From Lucifugimonas sp038150225 (GTDB lineage Bacteria > Chloroflexota > Dehalococcoidia > Lucifugimonadales > Lucifugimonadaceae), in assembly GCA_038150225.1 (NCBI GenBank), contig JAYQWG010000025.1, positions 1-34,576 on the forward strand: a stretch of 34,576 nucleotides of DNA, read 5' to 3'. Below, piece by piece: positions 15,881 to 24,230 of this stretch; position 1 is the stretch's first letter, and each line of letters starts with the position of its first letter. The notes under the pieces were generated by a model, which was not told the origin of the DNA, ran no database searches, and worked only from the letters and a program-made list of their open reading frames with translations. Both the position numbers and the translations under genes were made by a program.

Positions 15881-16701
15881 CAGCAGCAGAATTGCATTCC
15901 CAGGCAATGGCGCTCGCTGAAGCGAATCTCGAACGAGAACGATCTGAAGCTGAAAAGAGTGAATTACAGCGCATCGCGGCCGCGAAGACTGATTTCCTTA
16001 CGACTATTTCGCACGAGCTACGAACACCATTGACCAGCATTCTGGCGTTCGCCGACGTGCTGTCGAAAGATAAACCAGGAACCCTGGTAGAAAAACAACA
16101 GCACCAACTGGGAATCATTCAACGGAACGGTCGAAGACTGAAAATGTTGATTGATGAACTGCTGGACACCACCCTCCGTGACACGGAGAACATCAGCATC
16201 GATCCGTCCGAGTTCGACATCGTCGAAACAGCTGTCGAAGTGACGCAGGCATTGACACCGATCACTGATGAGAAACGCCAGCATGTCGAAGTTACCACTA
16301 CAGATGAAACCATCACACTCGAGGGTGATCAGTTCCGGGTGTCGCAGGTCATTTCGAATCTGGTTACAAACGCATCGAAATACTCGCCTGAAGGAAGTTC
16401 GATCCAAATCTCAATAGACGGTTCTTCGGACAAAGTGATGATTTGCGTCGCCGACGAAGGTATGGGCATATCGCCGATCGATGTTCCGTATGTCTTCAGT
16501 GCTTTTTATCGAGCTGATAATGAAATCACACGATCAGTTTCAGTTTCCGGCATCGGTCTCTACTACTGCCGCATCATTATCGATGCCCACGACGGTGATG
16601 TTTCCGTGGACAGCGAACCGAGTGTCGGCACGTCGATGACGGTGAGTTTCCCAAAAACATTCGGACGTCCCGAGCACTCACAGATCGCCCATGCAGCGTA
16701 A
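15700..16701 (+). CDS. Sensor histidine kinase, C-terminal kinase core (frameshifted)
   Basis: The open frame begins at 15700, but meaningful sequence begins near 15820 (HLHLLKSIASSITGPVAAAEL, the end of a GAF domain). It continues through a coiled-coil helix into HisKA with the phospho-accepting His in TTISHELRTPLTSI (residue 105 of this frame). The ATP domain has the N box (QVISNLVTNASKYS), G1 DEGMGI and a G2 GIGLYYC. It most likely belongs to the same protein as the preceding GAF part. If translated alone, ATG at 15908 would be a natural start. phoB begins 108 nt downstream, so this kinase may feed the same regulator as PhoR, though that is inference. Confidence 0.8.
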   Translation: MEQHQDARNIPQRWSNVDNCYEDWGQTVGQLALHCHPAVKYARHHLHLLKSIASSITGPVAAAELHSQAMALAEANLERERSEAEKSELQRIAAAKTDFLTTISHELRTPLTSILAFADVLSKDKPGTLVEKQQHQLGIIQRNGRRLKMLIDELLDTTLRDTENISIDPSEFDIVETAVEVTQALTPITDEKRQHVEVTTTDETITLEGDQFRVSQVISNLVTNASKYSPEGSSIQISIDGSSDKVMICVADEGMGISPIDVPYVFSAFYRADNEITRSVSVSGIGLYYCRIIIDAHDGDVSVDSEPSVGTSMTVSFPKTFGRPEHSQIAHAA

Positions 16702-16704
16702 TCT

Positions 16705-16740
16705 CTAACACGGTTTAACATTCCGTAATTTAGATTTAAG
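16705..16740 (+). promoter_or_regulatory. Weak Pho-box-like repeats upstream of phoB
   Basis: CTAAC at 16705, TTAAC at 16715, TAATT at 16726 and TTAAG at 16736 recur every 10-11 bp, the same spacing as the stronger array before pstS. They lie in the 108-bp gap in front of phoB, the expected place for autoregulation. The match is loose. Confidence 0.3.
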
Positions 16741-16809
16741 CTATGAATCTGATTTGGTTCGTGGTAACCGCTTGACTGTTGCATATCACGAACTACGAGG
16801 TAACTGATC

Positions 16810-17532
16810 GTGGCTTCTCAACCGGTCGTTGGTGCGAAGAAAAAGGTTCTCGTCGTAGAGGATGACCGGACTTTAAGAGAGACGCTTCGTTACAACCTGG
16901 TTGCCGACGGTTTTGATGTCGTCGCCGCCGAAGATGGTGGCGCAGGACTGATGGCAGCCCGATCTGAGAACCCGGACGTGATCGTGCTCGATCTGATGCT
17001 GCCAACTCTAAGCGGGCTAGAGGTTTGTAAGTCGCTCCGACGGGACGGAGCGATTGTCCCGATAGTTATGTTGACTGCTCGCTATGCCGAGGTCGATCGA
17101 ATCGGTGGTCTAGAGTCGGGCGCTGACGATTATGTGACCAAACCGTTCAGCATGCGTGAGTTGCTTGCTCGGGTGAACGCCCAGGTCAGGCGCATGGAGA
17201 TGCTTCACACTCACTCCGAAGCCGCTCCAGAGCAGGTCATAGAACTTGGCGACCTAGTGATCGACAGCTCATCGCGAATCGTGAAACTGAACGGCGAGAC
17301 GCTGGATCTGCGTCCTCGTGAGTTCGATTTACTCGCCCATTTAGCCGCCAACCCCGGTCGGGTTTACACACGAGATCAGTTACTTCAGGACGTCTGGGGA
17401 TTTGCTTACGCCGGCGACACTCGGACAGTAGATGTGCACGTCAGGTGGTTAAGACTCAAGATCGAAGAAGACCCTGCTCACCCTAAACTGTTGGGAACGG
17501 TTCGGGGAGTTGGGTATCGCATCAACGTATAG
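16810..17532 (+). CDS. phoB: OmpR/PhoB-family response regulator
   Basis: The 240-aa protein has a complete receiver: acidic pair D18/D19 in VVEDDR, phospho-acceptor D61 in IVLDLMLPTLSG, T89 in MLTAR and K111 in YVTKPFSMREL. The C-terminal winged helix runs from about 145 to 240 (LRPREFDLLAHLAANPGRV, DVHVRWLRLKIE and GVGYRI). The start is GTG at 16810 with GAGG about 10 nt upstream. Assignment to PhoB rests on family resemblance and on its place between kinase genes and pstSCA. A PhoR-type kinase follows 40 nt later. Confidence 0.9.
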   Translation: MASQPVVGAKKKVLVVEDDRTLRETLRYNLVADGFDVVAAEDGGAGLMAARSENPDVIVLDLMLPTLSGLEVCKSLRRDGAIVPIVMLTARYAEVDRIGGLESGADDYVTKPFSMRELLARVNAQVRRMEMLHTHSEAAPEQVIELGDLVIDSSSRIVKLNGETLDLRPREFDLLAHLAANPGRVYTRDQLLQDVWGFAYAGDTRTVDVHVRWLRLKIEEDPAHPKLLGTVRGVGYRINV

Positions 17533-17572
17533 AATCGCTCTCCGTAAGTCTTGAACGAGTGCAAGGAACCTC

Positions 17573-18910
17573 TTGGGCAACCTCTCGCTCCGCTGGAGAA
17601 TTCCATTAGAAACGGCCGTGCTGGTTGCTGTAATAGCAACTGGTACTTTGTTGTTCGGTGTTATCGGCACGGTTTTGACCGGTGTTGGTTCGGCTGTGAT
17701 TGCGTTCGTCAGGGCAGTAATGCTCAGTCGTCAACTTCAACGATTGACTGAGGAAGTAGTTCGTACGACCTCAATCGACCGGTCTGTTCGACTGGAGCCC
17801 GTTGGTCCTTCAGAACTTCAACGGCTTGCCCGGGCTGTGAATCGACTCGTCGACCGGGTCGGAGCCGACATCATTGCCGAAACAGGTGAGCGTATTCGCC
17901 TTTCCTCCATGCTCAACTTATTACGAGAGGGCGTGATGGTGATTGGTGAGGACGGTGTGATCGAGTCTGCGAATCCAGCGTCGTTGACGATGTTGGACAC
18001 GAACTCGGAATCGATAGGGTCCAGTCTTGCAACGGTAACCAGCGATCCGCAGATTCACGAGGTTGTGAGCGCCGCAATGGAGGATCGCCCACTCGATCAA
18101 CAGGAGATCGAATTATTGGGTGGCCAATCAACGGTTGCCGTTTTCGCCTCCCCGTTTCCGACGCCGGGCGGATCACATATGCGCGCGTTGTTACTGCTTA
18201 CGGATCTCACCGAAATTAAAAGACTCGATACGACCAGGCGAGAGTTTGTCTCTAACGCGTCCCACGAGCTGCGCACACCGATAGCTGGCGTGAAGGCAGC
18301 CGTAGAAACATTGGAACGGGGGGCGATCGACGATCCGGAAAATCGGGACATGTTCTTCCAGATGATCATGGAAGATGCCGATCGCATGGAACGGCTTGTC
18401 GAGGAAATGCTTGAACTTTCTTGGATCGAGTCCGGTGAACAACCTTTCGAGTTCCGCCCTGTTGAGCCAGAACAACTTATTGTTGCCGCGACCCGTCAGT
18501 TCGATCCGATCTTCACTGATGCAGAGCTTGACCTAAGGGTTGAAAAAGGTACCAACCTCCCAAAGGTGTCAGCGGATCCTGGCCGGATCGATCACGTGCT
18601 CACGAACCTTTTGAGTAATGCGGTGCGGTGGACCGAACCTGGTGGAGCGGTGACCATTCGTTACTGGGGTGAAGAAGGATTCGTCTGGTTCTCTATTTCC
18701 GACACCGGAGCCGGGATCGAACCTGAACACTTACCGCACGTCTTCGAACGGTTCTTCAAAACAGACCCCGGGCGCTCGCACCCTGGAACGGGTCTTGGTC
18801 TTGCGATAGCGCGCCACATTGTTGAGGTACATGGTGGCGAGATAAGTGCTCACAGTTCGGCGGGCGAAGGGTCCGAGTTTGTGTTTTCTCTGCCGGTCGA
18901 AATGGCATAG
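17573..18910 (+). CDS. phoR: PhoR-type membrane sensor histidine kinase
   Basis: The 445-aa kinase starts at TTG 17573 with AAGGA 6-7 nt upstream. Residues 13-50 are hydrophobic and form one or two membrane helices with almost no external loop, as in PhoR proteins that sense through the Pst transporter rather than a ligand. A HAMP-like linker (53-105) and a PAS domain (about 108-215) follow. The HisKA motif NASHELRTPIAG contains H231; the ATPase domain has N345/N349 in TNLLSNA, G1 DTGAGI (377-382) and G2 GTGLGL (405-410). All catalytic parts are intact. It is directly behind phoB and directly before the Pho-box array and pstS. Confidence 0.93.
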   Translation: MGNLSLRWRIPLETAVLVAVIATGTLLFGVIGTVLTGVGSAVIAFVRAVMLSRQLQRLTEEVVRTTSIDRSVRLEPVGPSELQRLARAVNRLVDRVGADIIAETGERIRLSSMLNLLREGVMVIGEDGVIESANPASLTMLDTNSESIGSSLATVTSDPQIHEVVSAAMEDRPLDQQEIELLGGQSTVAVFASPFPTPGGSHMRALLLLTDLTEIKRLDTTRREFVSNASHELRTPIAGVKAAVETLERGAIDDPENRDMFFQMIMEDADRMERLVEEMLELSWIESGEQPFEFRPVEPEQLIVAATRQFDPIFTDAELDLRVEKGTNLPKVSADPGRIDHVLTNLLSNAVRWTEPGGAVTIRYWGEEGFVWFSISDTGAGIEPEHLPHVFERFFKTDPGRSHPGTGLGLAIARHIVEVHGGEISAHSSAGEGSEFVFSLPVEMA

Positions 18911-18932
18911 CCAACGTCGCCGACTCGCATAA

Positions 18933-18980
18933 TTAACTTCGAATTAACCGACGTTCAGGAATCGTTAACGTCCTCTTAAG
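18933..18980 (+). promoter_or_regulatory. Pho box: five 11-bp direct repeats upstream of pstS
   Basis: TTAAC at 18933, TTAAC at 18944, TTCAG at 18954, TTAAC at 18965 and TTAAG at 18976 are spaced 11, 10, 11 and 11 bp. This is the layout of PhoB/PhoP binding sites, where a regulator dimer takes two 11-bp units. The array lies 125-172 bp before the pstS start, in the 194-bp gap after phoR. It implies induction of pstS in low phosphate by the adjacent PhoB. Confidence 0.7.
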
Positions 18981-19104
18981 GATGAAGGTAGAGCCTGATT
19001 GTGACGGCGGAAACACATGATCGTTTCGCCTGTCTAAAAAACCATTAGGTGGGGTTAATTCTTGAACTTCCACCGGTAAGAATCAGTCGGAGTAAGAACA
19101 GAAA

Positions 19105-20055
19105 ATGTTCTCAACATCTATTTCAAAGTCTGCAAGACTGCCCCTGTTTGTTGCGATCTTGTCGGTCTTCGCGTTTGCCGTAGCTTGCGGTGGTGGTGAG
19201 TCCTCTGGTGGTGGTGGTTCAGCATCTGAGATTGTCGTTGACGGATCATCCACGGTGTTCCCGATCACGCAAGCGGTTGCTGAAGAGTTTAGGAGAGGAA
19301 ATTCCAGCGTCCAGATTCCGGTCGGTATTTCAGGTACCGGCGGTGGATTCAAGCGATTCGTTGTTGGTGACACTGACATCCAAAACGCTTCCCGAGAGAT
19401 CAAAGAATCAGAAGCCGAGGAAGCTGCTGCCAACGGGGTTGAGTTCATCGAGATTAGCGTGGCATGGGACGGACTTTCGGTCATCGCAAACAAGTCGAAC
19501 GATTTTGCCGACTGTCTCACCACAGAGGAATTGAAATCAATTTGGGACGCCGACTCCGAACTCAACAACTGGAACCAGGTCCGAAGCTCATTCCCCGACA
19601 AACCTCTGCGACTCTATGGTCCAGACACTGACTCAGGAACGTTCGACTACTTCACCCATGCGATAAATGGCGAGGAAGATCGAAGCCGGTCGGATTACAC
19701 AGCGTCAGCCGATGACAACACGCTGGTCCAGGGAGTCGCCGGCGACGGTGGCTCACTCGGTTACTTCGGATATGCCTACTTCTCAGAAAACGCGGACAAG
19801 CTGAAAGTGCTTGGCGTTGATTCTGGTAGTGGTTGCGTTAGCCCTTCGATCCAGACGATCAACGACGGATCGTACGCACCCCTTTCTCGTGAGATGTACA
19901 TCTACGTGAATAAGGCATCACTGGAACGCCCGGAAGTGAAAGACTTCCTTACGTTCTTCATGAACGAAGGTGGGGCATTGGCTGAAGAAGTTGGGTACGT
20001 TGCCCTGAGCGACGCTGATTACCAGGCCAACCTTGGATTGCTGGGACTGAATTAA
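19105..20055 (+). CDS. pstS: Phosphate-binding lipoprotein of the Pst ABC transporter
   Basis: The 316-aa protein opens with a signal sequence and lipobox (FAFAVAC, Cys28), then a Gly/Ser-rich linker, so the mature protein is lipid-anchored outside the membrane. The binding domain has the PstS phosphate contacts: VVDGSSTVFPIT, SGTGGGFKRF, DIQNASREI and PDTDSGTFDYF. It captures phosphate and delivers it to PstCA. The ATG at 19105 is preceded by GGAGTAAGAA about 12 nt upstream. A terminator follows the stop, which would allow PstS to be made in excess over the permease, a common arrangement. Confidence 0.95.
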   Translation: MFSTSISKSARLPLFVAILSVFAFAVACGGGESSGGGGSASEIVVDGSSTVFPITQAVAEEFRRGNSSVQIPVGISGTGGGFKRFVVGDTDIQNASREIKESEAEEAAANGVEFIEISVAWDGLSVIANKSNDFADCLTTEELKSIWDADSELNNWNQVRSSFPDKPLRLYGPDTDSGTFDYFTHAINGEEDRSRSDYTASADDNTLVQGVAGDGGSLGYFGYAYFSENADKLKVLGVDSGSGCVSPSIQTINDGSYAPLSREMYIYVNKASLERPEVKDFLTFFMNEGGALAEEVGYVALSDADYQANLGLLGLN

Positions 20056-20084
20056 CGTTGTGTTAATAAAGCAGGCTCAATCTG

Positions 20085-20113
20085 AAATCCCGATGAATTA
20101 CTCATCGGGATTT
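20085..20113 (+). terminator. Terminator between pstS and pstC
   Basis: A perfect 12-bp stem, AAATCCCGATGA (20085-20096) and TCATCGGGATTT (20102-20113), with an ATTAC loop, followed by CGTTTGTTT. It lies between pstS and pstC and could act as a partial terminator, or protect the pstS message from 3' decay. Confidence 0.75.
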
Positions 20114-20155
20114 CGTTTGTTTACGGACGCACTTCGCAGAGTATCTGCAAGCTAA

Positions 20156-21142
20156 ATGACCAGTACACCAGACGCAAACATCACCTCACCTCAGGATTCG
20201 CCCGAATCGGACCTGGTGAAGCAGGAAATACTTCAGCGCGTCGCCAGGCGACGGCGCCGACAGTACCGGGAGCAATCGATTGTCACCTGGTTGCTCCGAG
20301 CGACTGCAGCAATATCGGTCGCGACCACACTGGGGATCGTGTTTATCCTCGTTCAACAGAGTGCTGGTTTCTTCACTGAAGTTAACGTATTTGAGTTTGT
20401 GTTCGGTACCGAGTGGACGCCACTGTTCAAACCACAGAAATTCGGTGCTCTTCCACTGGTCGGTGGAACCCTCCTTGTAGCTGTGATCGCTGGACTTGTT
20501 TCGCTGACTTTTGGTCTAGGAGCGGCAATATTCCTTTCCGAATATGCCCCGGAGGGCGCAAGGAAAGTTCTCAAGCCGATCCTTGAAATTCTCGCCGGTA
20601 TTCCTACGGTTGTTTACGGCTACTTCGCGCTGACCTTCATCACCCCGATATTGCAGAGCATCTTCGGCGCTGATCGAGTCATTATCTTCAACGCACTGTC
20701 GGCCGGAATCGTAATGGGGTTGATGATCATGCCGATGGTGTCGACGCTCAGTGAAGACGCAATGGTTGCTGTCCCTCGTTCGCTGCGGGACGCAGCTTAC
20801 GCCCTCGGTGCGACCCGATTTGAGGTGTCGACGAAGGTCGTGATTCCAGCAGCGTTGTCCGGGATAGTTGCTTCTTTCATCCTGGCTCTCTCGCGAGCAA
20901 TCGGCGAAACGATGATCGTGAAGATTGCAGCGGGTGCAACACCGAACCTCACGCTTAACCCTCTTGAAAGTATTCAGGCAATGACGGCGTACATCGTGCA
21001 GGTAAGTCTTGGCGAAACTCCGCAGGGCTCGATCGAATACCGCACGATTTTTGCCGTTGGTCTGCTGCTGTTCGTCATGACGCTGGGAATGAACATTGCA
21101 GGACGCTGGGTCATTTCACGCTTCAGGCAGGTGTATGAGTAG
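20156..21142 (+). CDS. pstC: Phosphate ABC transporter permease PstC
   Basis: The 328-aa membrane protein has a basic cytoplasmic N-terminus (RVARRRRRQYREQ), then about six membrane helices. The ABC-permease coupling segment is visible as DAAYALGATRFEVSTKVVIP, and EYAPEGARKVLKPILEILAG and ILALSRAIGETMIV match PstC. It forms the phosphate channel with PstA. The ATG at 20156 has no clear ribosome site. Its stop overlaps the pstA start by 8 nt, so the two are coupled. Confidence 0.93.
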   Translation: MTSTPDANITSPQDSPESDLVKQEILQRVARRRRRQYREQSIVTWLLRATAAISVATTLGIVFILVQQSAGFFTEVNVFEFVFGTEWTPLFKPQKFGALPLVGGTLLVAVIAGLVSLTFGLGAAIFLSEYAPEGARKVLKPILEILAGIPTVVYGYFALTFITPILQSIFGADRVIIFNALSAGIVMGLMIMPMVSTLSEDAMVAVPRSLRDAAYALGATRFEVSTKVVIPAALSGIVASFILALSRAIGETMIVKIAAGATPNLTLNPLESIQAMTAYIVQVSLGETPQGSIEYRTIFAVGLLLFVMTLGMNIAGRWVISRFRQVYE

Positions 21143-22192
21143 GATGAGCATGGTTTCCACTTCACCGACGCAGCGCGAGCGTTCACACCGAATACGAGTA
21201 TGGCGCGACCGAATTTTCTACGCTTTGTTCTTTCTCGCTGTGGTTGTCGGTATTGCCGGTCTGGCAGCTCTTCTCATTGACGTACTCATAGATGGACTCC
21301 CGTTCCTCGACTGGAAGTTCATGAGCAGTTATGCCTCACGACGCCCGCTCGAATCGGGAATCCTTGCTCCGATGGCAGGAACTGTTTGGGTCGTTGGACT
21401 GACAGCTTTGTTCACGATCCCAATTGGTGTGGGTACCGCCATATATCTCGAAGAGTTTGCTGTGAAGAACCGCCTGACACGGTTGATAGAACTCAATATT
21501 TCGAACCTCGCAGGTGTCCCAAGTGTTATTTACGGTTTGCTGGGTCTGGCCGTATTTGTTCAGTTCCTCTTCAACGGATCACGAAACCTGACCGCTGGCG
21601 CGCTGACCATGACGCTGCTGATCCTGCCAATCGTGATTATTGCTTCGCAGGAAGCGATCAAAGCGGTTCCTTCTAGCTACCGTGATGCGGCATATGCCAT
21701 GGGGGCGACTCGTTGGCAGGTGGTGAAGACGGTCGTCATGCCGCAGGCGATTCCGGGCATGATGAGCGGAATTATCCTTGCTCTTTCGCGAGCCATAGGT
21801 GAATCGGCNNNNNNNNNNNNNNNNNNNNNNNNNNNNNNNNNNNNNNNNNNNNNNNNNNNNNNNNNNNNNNNNNNNNNNNNNNNNNNNNNNNNNNNNNNNN
21901 NNNNNNNNCGGGCATGATGAGCGGAATTATCCTTGCTCTTTCGCGAGCCATAGGTGAATCGGCACCGATCCTGATTATTTCCTCGCTAGTCTGGGTCACG
22001 TTTGTACCGACATCACCGGACTCAAAATTCACAGTTCTGCCACTGCAAATCTTCACCTGGGTGAGCCAGCCACAGCAGGACTTCCGAAGCATTGCTGCTG
22101 CAGGAATAATCGTGCTGCTTGCGATCCTGTTGACCATGAACGCTGCTGCAATATGGATTCGCAGCAAGTACCAGGTTCGAGCCGAACAGTAG
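21135..22192 (+). CDS. pstA: Phosphate ABC transporter permease PstA (interrupted by an artefactual N gap)
   Basis: The partner permease of PstC. It starts at ATG 21135 inside the end of pstC (ATG at 21144 or 21150 are alternatives). The pre-gap part has five membrane helices and the coupling segment DAAYAMGATRWQVVKTVVMP. One hundred Ns (21809-21908) interrupt it after ILALSRAIGES. The sequence after the gap repeats the last 55 nt before it, then continues APILIISSLVWVTFVP to the stop at 22192. Removing the Ns and one copy (155 nt) leaves 903 nt, an exact 300 codons plus stop, in frame. The real gene is therefore almost certainly intact. No pstB follows. Confidence 0.9.
21754..21963. repeat. 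Identical 55-nt flanks of the scaffold gap
   Basis: Positions 21754-21808 and 21909-21963 are identical over 55 nt, from CGGGCATGATGAGC to GGTGAATCGGC. They directly border the N run. This is what results when two contigs that overlap by an assembler's k-mer length are joined by a fixed gap instead of being merged. It is not a biological repeat. Confidence 0.9.
21809..21908. other. Assembly gap of 100 N
   Basis: Exactly 100 unknown bases, the usual filler for a gap of unknown size. The flanking 55-nt identity and the restored pstA frame indicate that the true gap length is minus 55, so no sequence is missing. Confidence 0.95.
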
Positions 22193-22228
22193 ACGCCCAA
22201 ACGAGATTCACTCTGTAATATTTGCCGC

Positions 22229-22609
22229 ATGAGCAATCATGAGGTGCGGCAGAGTCTTCTTGGGAAGCTGTCAGACGATCTGATTCAGACCGCTGTGTCT
22301 GGTCAAATTGGTGTACTCAGATTTGTCCGATGGACTCAATCCGCCGGTCTATCGGATGATTTAGAGGGTGCTCGAGACACGTGCGAGAGATTGTTCGGAT
22401 CTTCACCCGAACGCACTGAGAAATTTGGTGATGGACTATTCCAGACCCAACTGCTGATCTGGTCGACCGGCGAATCTGCCATTTTCTCCCAGAGCTCAGG
22501 TAGTCCAAGTTCGCTCCCCGAAATCATGTTGCTCGGATCTGCCGGTGCCATTTATTTTGACGGCACCCTCGGAGGAACTCCTACTTTGGAACAGGTGGTC
22601 CAGTCATGA
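22229..22609 (+). CDS. Small protein of unknown function, coupled to a Gfo/Idh/MocA gene
   Basis: A 126-aa soluble protein starting at ATG 22229. It has a helical first half (EVRQSLLGKLSDDLIQTAVSG, read in parts) and a strand-rich second half ending LPEIMLLGSAGAIYFDGTLG. That last segment resembles the place in Gfo/Idh/MocA enzymes where a strand and a Gly-turn describe the substrate domain (such as IxVxGTxGxLxFDG), but no Rossmann fold is present. Its stop overlaps the next start (ATGA at 22606), so it is translationally coupled to the oxidoreductase and may be its partner or a relic. I do not recognise a family. Confidence 0.6.
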   Translation: MSNHEVRQSLLGKLSDDLIQTAVSGQIGVLRFVRWTQSAGLSDDLEGARDTCERLFGSSPERTEKFGDGLFQTQLLIWSTGESAIFSQSSGSPSSLPEIMLLGSAGAIYFDGTLGGTPTLEQVVQS

Positions 22610-23748
22610 CCGGACTGGGAGTCCTTTGTATTGGTGGAAACCAAACACACCAGGAAACACATGCTGCCGGCTTCGCTCTCGATCCTCGAACACGGATTGT
22701 GGCAGTTGCGGATGAACAGGATGTTTCCGAGCGACGCCATTCGCTGAATATCTCTTTGGCTGAACAACACGGAGTTCCGTATATCGAGAGCATCGCGGAA
22801 GCAGTTGGTCGAGACGATGTCGACATCATCAGCATGTGTGCAGATGTCGAGCGTCGAGAACGAGTGGCAATTCAATGCGCTGATTCTGGCAAATATTTGT
22901 ATCTGGATAAGCCACTAGCAGGTTCTGCCTCGGTTGCAGAAAAGATCGTCGACGCGATTGGGCAAAACGGGGTTAAGAACCAGATGTACTCATTCGTTCA
23001 CACCCCGTGGGCAAGAGCGGCGCGGGCGAGTGTTGAGTCGGGGCGACTGGGTGAGATTAGAGCCGTAAATGTCGACATTCTTTTCGCCAAGGGGCCAGGT
23101 GGAACCAATAAAGAGCGTGGTCCTCGTGTTGAAAACGAATCGCCAGAAACTTTCACGTTTGTCGAGTCAAAGCGCGAGTTTTTTGACCTGGGTGTTTACC
23201 CGATCGGGCTTGGGGTGTGGCTCAGCGGTGGTGCTCCGGCTGAAGTCTCCGCTGTGACCGGGAATTACTTCTTTGAGCAACACCTCCGGAACGACACTGA
23301 AGATTTCGGGGCGGTAATTTTCTCAACGGACAACGGGGTAACTGTGTCTGCTGCAGGTGGTCGAATTGGGTGGGACAGTCATCCGGCTGGTGGTCCGCAC
23401 CGCATCACTGTGATTGGAACCAAAGGCACTGAGCGTTTTGATGCTTGGGAACCCAGGCTTGAGATTTACGGAACTGGACCCAATCCCAGTTTGCCCGAAC
23501 CACACCCGCAGGACCCAATGGGAATGTGGAGGTCGACTCAGCAAGCGGCAGGTATTCCGAAGAAAACGCAGTACAAACCGTTAGCTGATGAGACTGCCTG
23601 GTATCCAGACGACATCCGAGCGTTTATCGACTGCGTTGTGGATGGAATCGAGCCGGTAATGACTGCAAATAGGGCACTGGATATTTCCAAGGTGATATCC
23701 GCAGCCTACAAATCAGCAGCTGATCAGGAGCGAGTGACGATCAGCTAG
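22606..23748 (+). CDS. Gfo/Idh/MocA-family oxidoreductase
   Basis: A 380-aa NAD(P)-dependent oxidoreductase. The N-terminal Rossmann region is divergent (GVLCIGGNQTHQETHAAGFA instead of a GxGxxG loop), followed by VDIISMCADVERRERVAIQCA and the catalytic-Lys motif DKP (LYLDKPLAG). The substrate domain has FFDLGVYPIGLGVWLSGG, where Asp and Tyr replace the common GxHxxD pattern, and VIGTKGTERFDAWEP. The substrate is unknown. It is coupled to the preceding 126-aa gene, and its TAG overlaps the stop of the converging ybaK-like gene by 3 nt. Confidence 0.88.
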   Translation: MTGLGVLCIGGNQTHQETHAAGFALDPRTRIVAVADEQDVSERRHSLNISLAEQHGVPYIESIAEAVGRDDVDIISMCADVERRERVAIQCADSGKYLYLDKPLAGSASVAEKIVDAIGQNGVKNQMYSFVHTPWARAARASVESGRLGEIRAVNVDILFAKGPGGTNKERGPRVENESPETFTFVESKREFFDLGVYPIGLGVWLSGGAPAEVSAVTGNYFFEQHLRNDTEDFGAVIFSTDNGVTVSAAGGRIGWDSHPAGGPHRITVIGTKGTERFDAWEPRLEIYGTGPNPSLPEPHPQDPMGMWRSTQQAAGIPKKTQYKPLADETAWYPDDIRAFIDCVVDGIEPVMTANRALDISKVISAAYKSAADQERVTIS

Positions 23749-24230
23749 CCGGTCAGACCTTCGATAACTGATGCTGTTGGCATGTGGTTGAAGATTTCGG
23801 GCGCTACCATGATCTTCAACGAACGGCTACCACCACCAAGAATGATGTAGTCGAGGTTCATTAGGCCAGGGTCCACGTAAACGGGGAGCTCCTGAGGCAG
23901 CGCGAGAGCGGTCACGCCGCCGATCATCATTCCTGTGAGTTCGGTTGTTTCTTCGGCCCTAGCGAATGAAACCTTGCCGTTATCCATCAGGTTTTTGACG
24001 GTTTTATTTACGTCCAGTCGTTGGGTCGCCCGTACGACTGAAGCAGTGAACGTCTTTGGCTTTTTCTTTGAGGCGACGATGATGGTGTTTGCGGAGTTCT
24101 CAAGCGGGAAGTCGTATTTCTCACAAAACTCGGCTGTGTCGGCAAATGCCGGGTCGATTTCGACTTTTTCGTACTCAACGGGTGTTGAATCGAGGAACGA
24201 AATTACCTGGGCTTCTATTTCTGCTGACAC
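23745..24230 (-). CDS. YbaK/ProX-type aminoacyl-tRNA deacylase
   Basis: Single-domain trans-editing proteins of this family hydrolyse mischarged tRNAs such as Cys-tRNA(Pro). The 161-aa product shows NTIIVASKKKPKTFTASVV, then RLDVNKTVKNLMDNGKVSFA (the conserved Lys region), ELTGMMIGGVTALALP and the C-terminal GGGSRSLKIMVAP. I prefer GTG at 24230 as the start because TTGGAG lies 6 nt upstream on the minus strand; a TTG at 24242 would add four residues but lacks a site. It converges with and slightly overlaps the Gfo/Idh/MocA gene. Which amino acid it edits cannot be told. Confidence 0.88.
   Translation of the reverse strand: MSAEIEAQVISFLDSTPVEYEKVEIDPAFADTAEFCEKYDFPLENSANTIIVASKKKPKTFTASVVRATQRLDVNKTVKNLMDNGKVSFARAEETTELTGMMIGGVTALALPQELPVYVDPGLMNLDYIILGGGSRSLKIMVAPEIFNHMPTASVIEGLTG

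Noticed and set aside
21754..21963. Possible true tandem duplication inside pstA
   Set aside because: The copies are identical, exactly flank a 100-N filler and removing one copy restores a full-length gene, so an assembly cause is far more likely.
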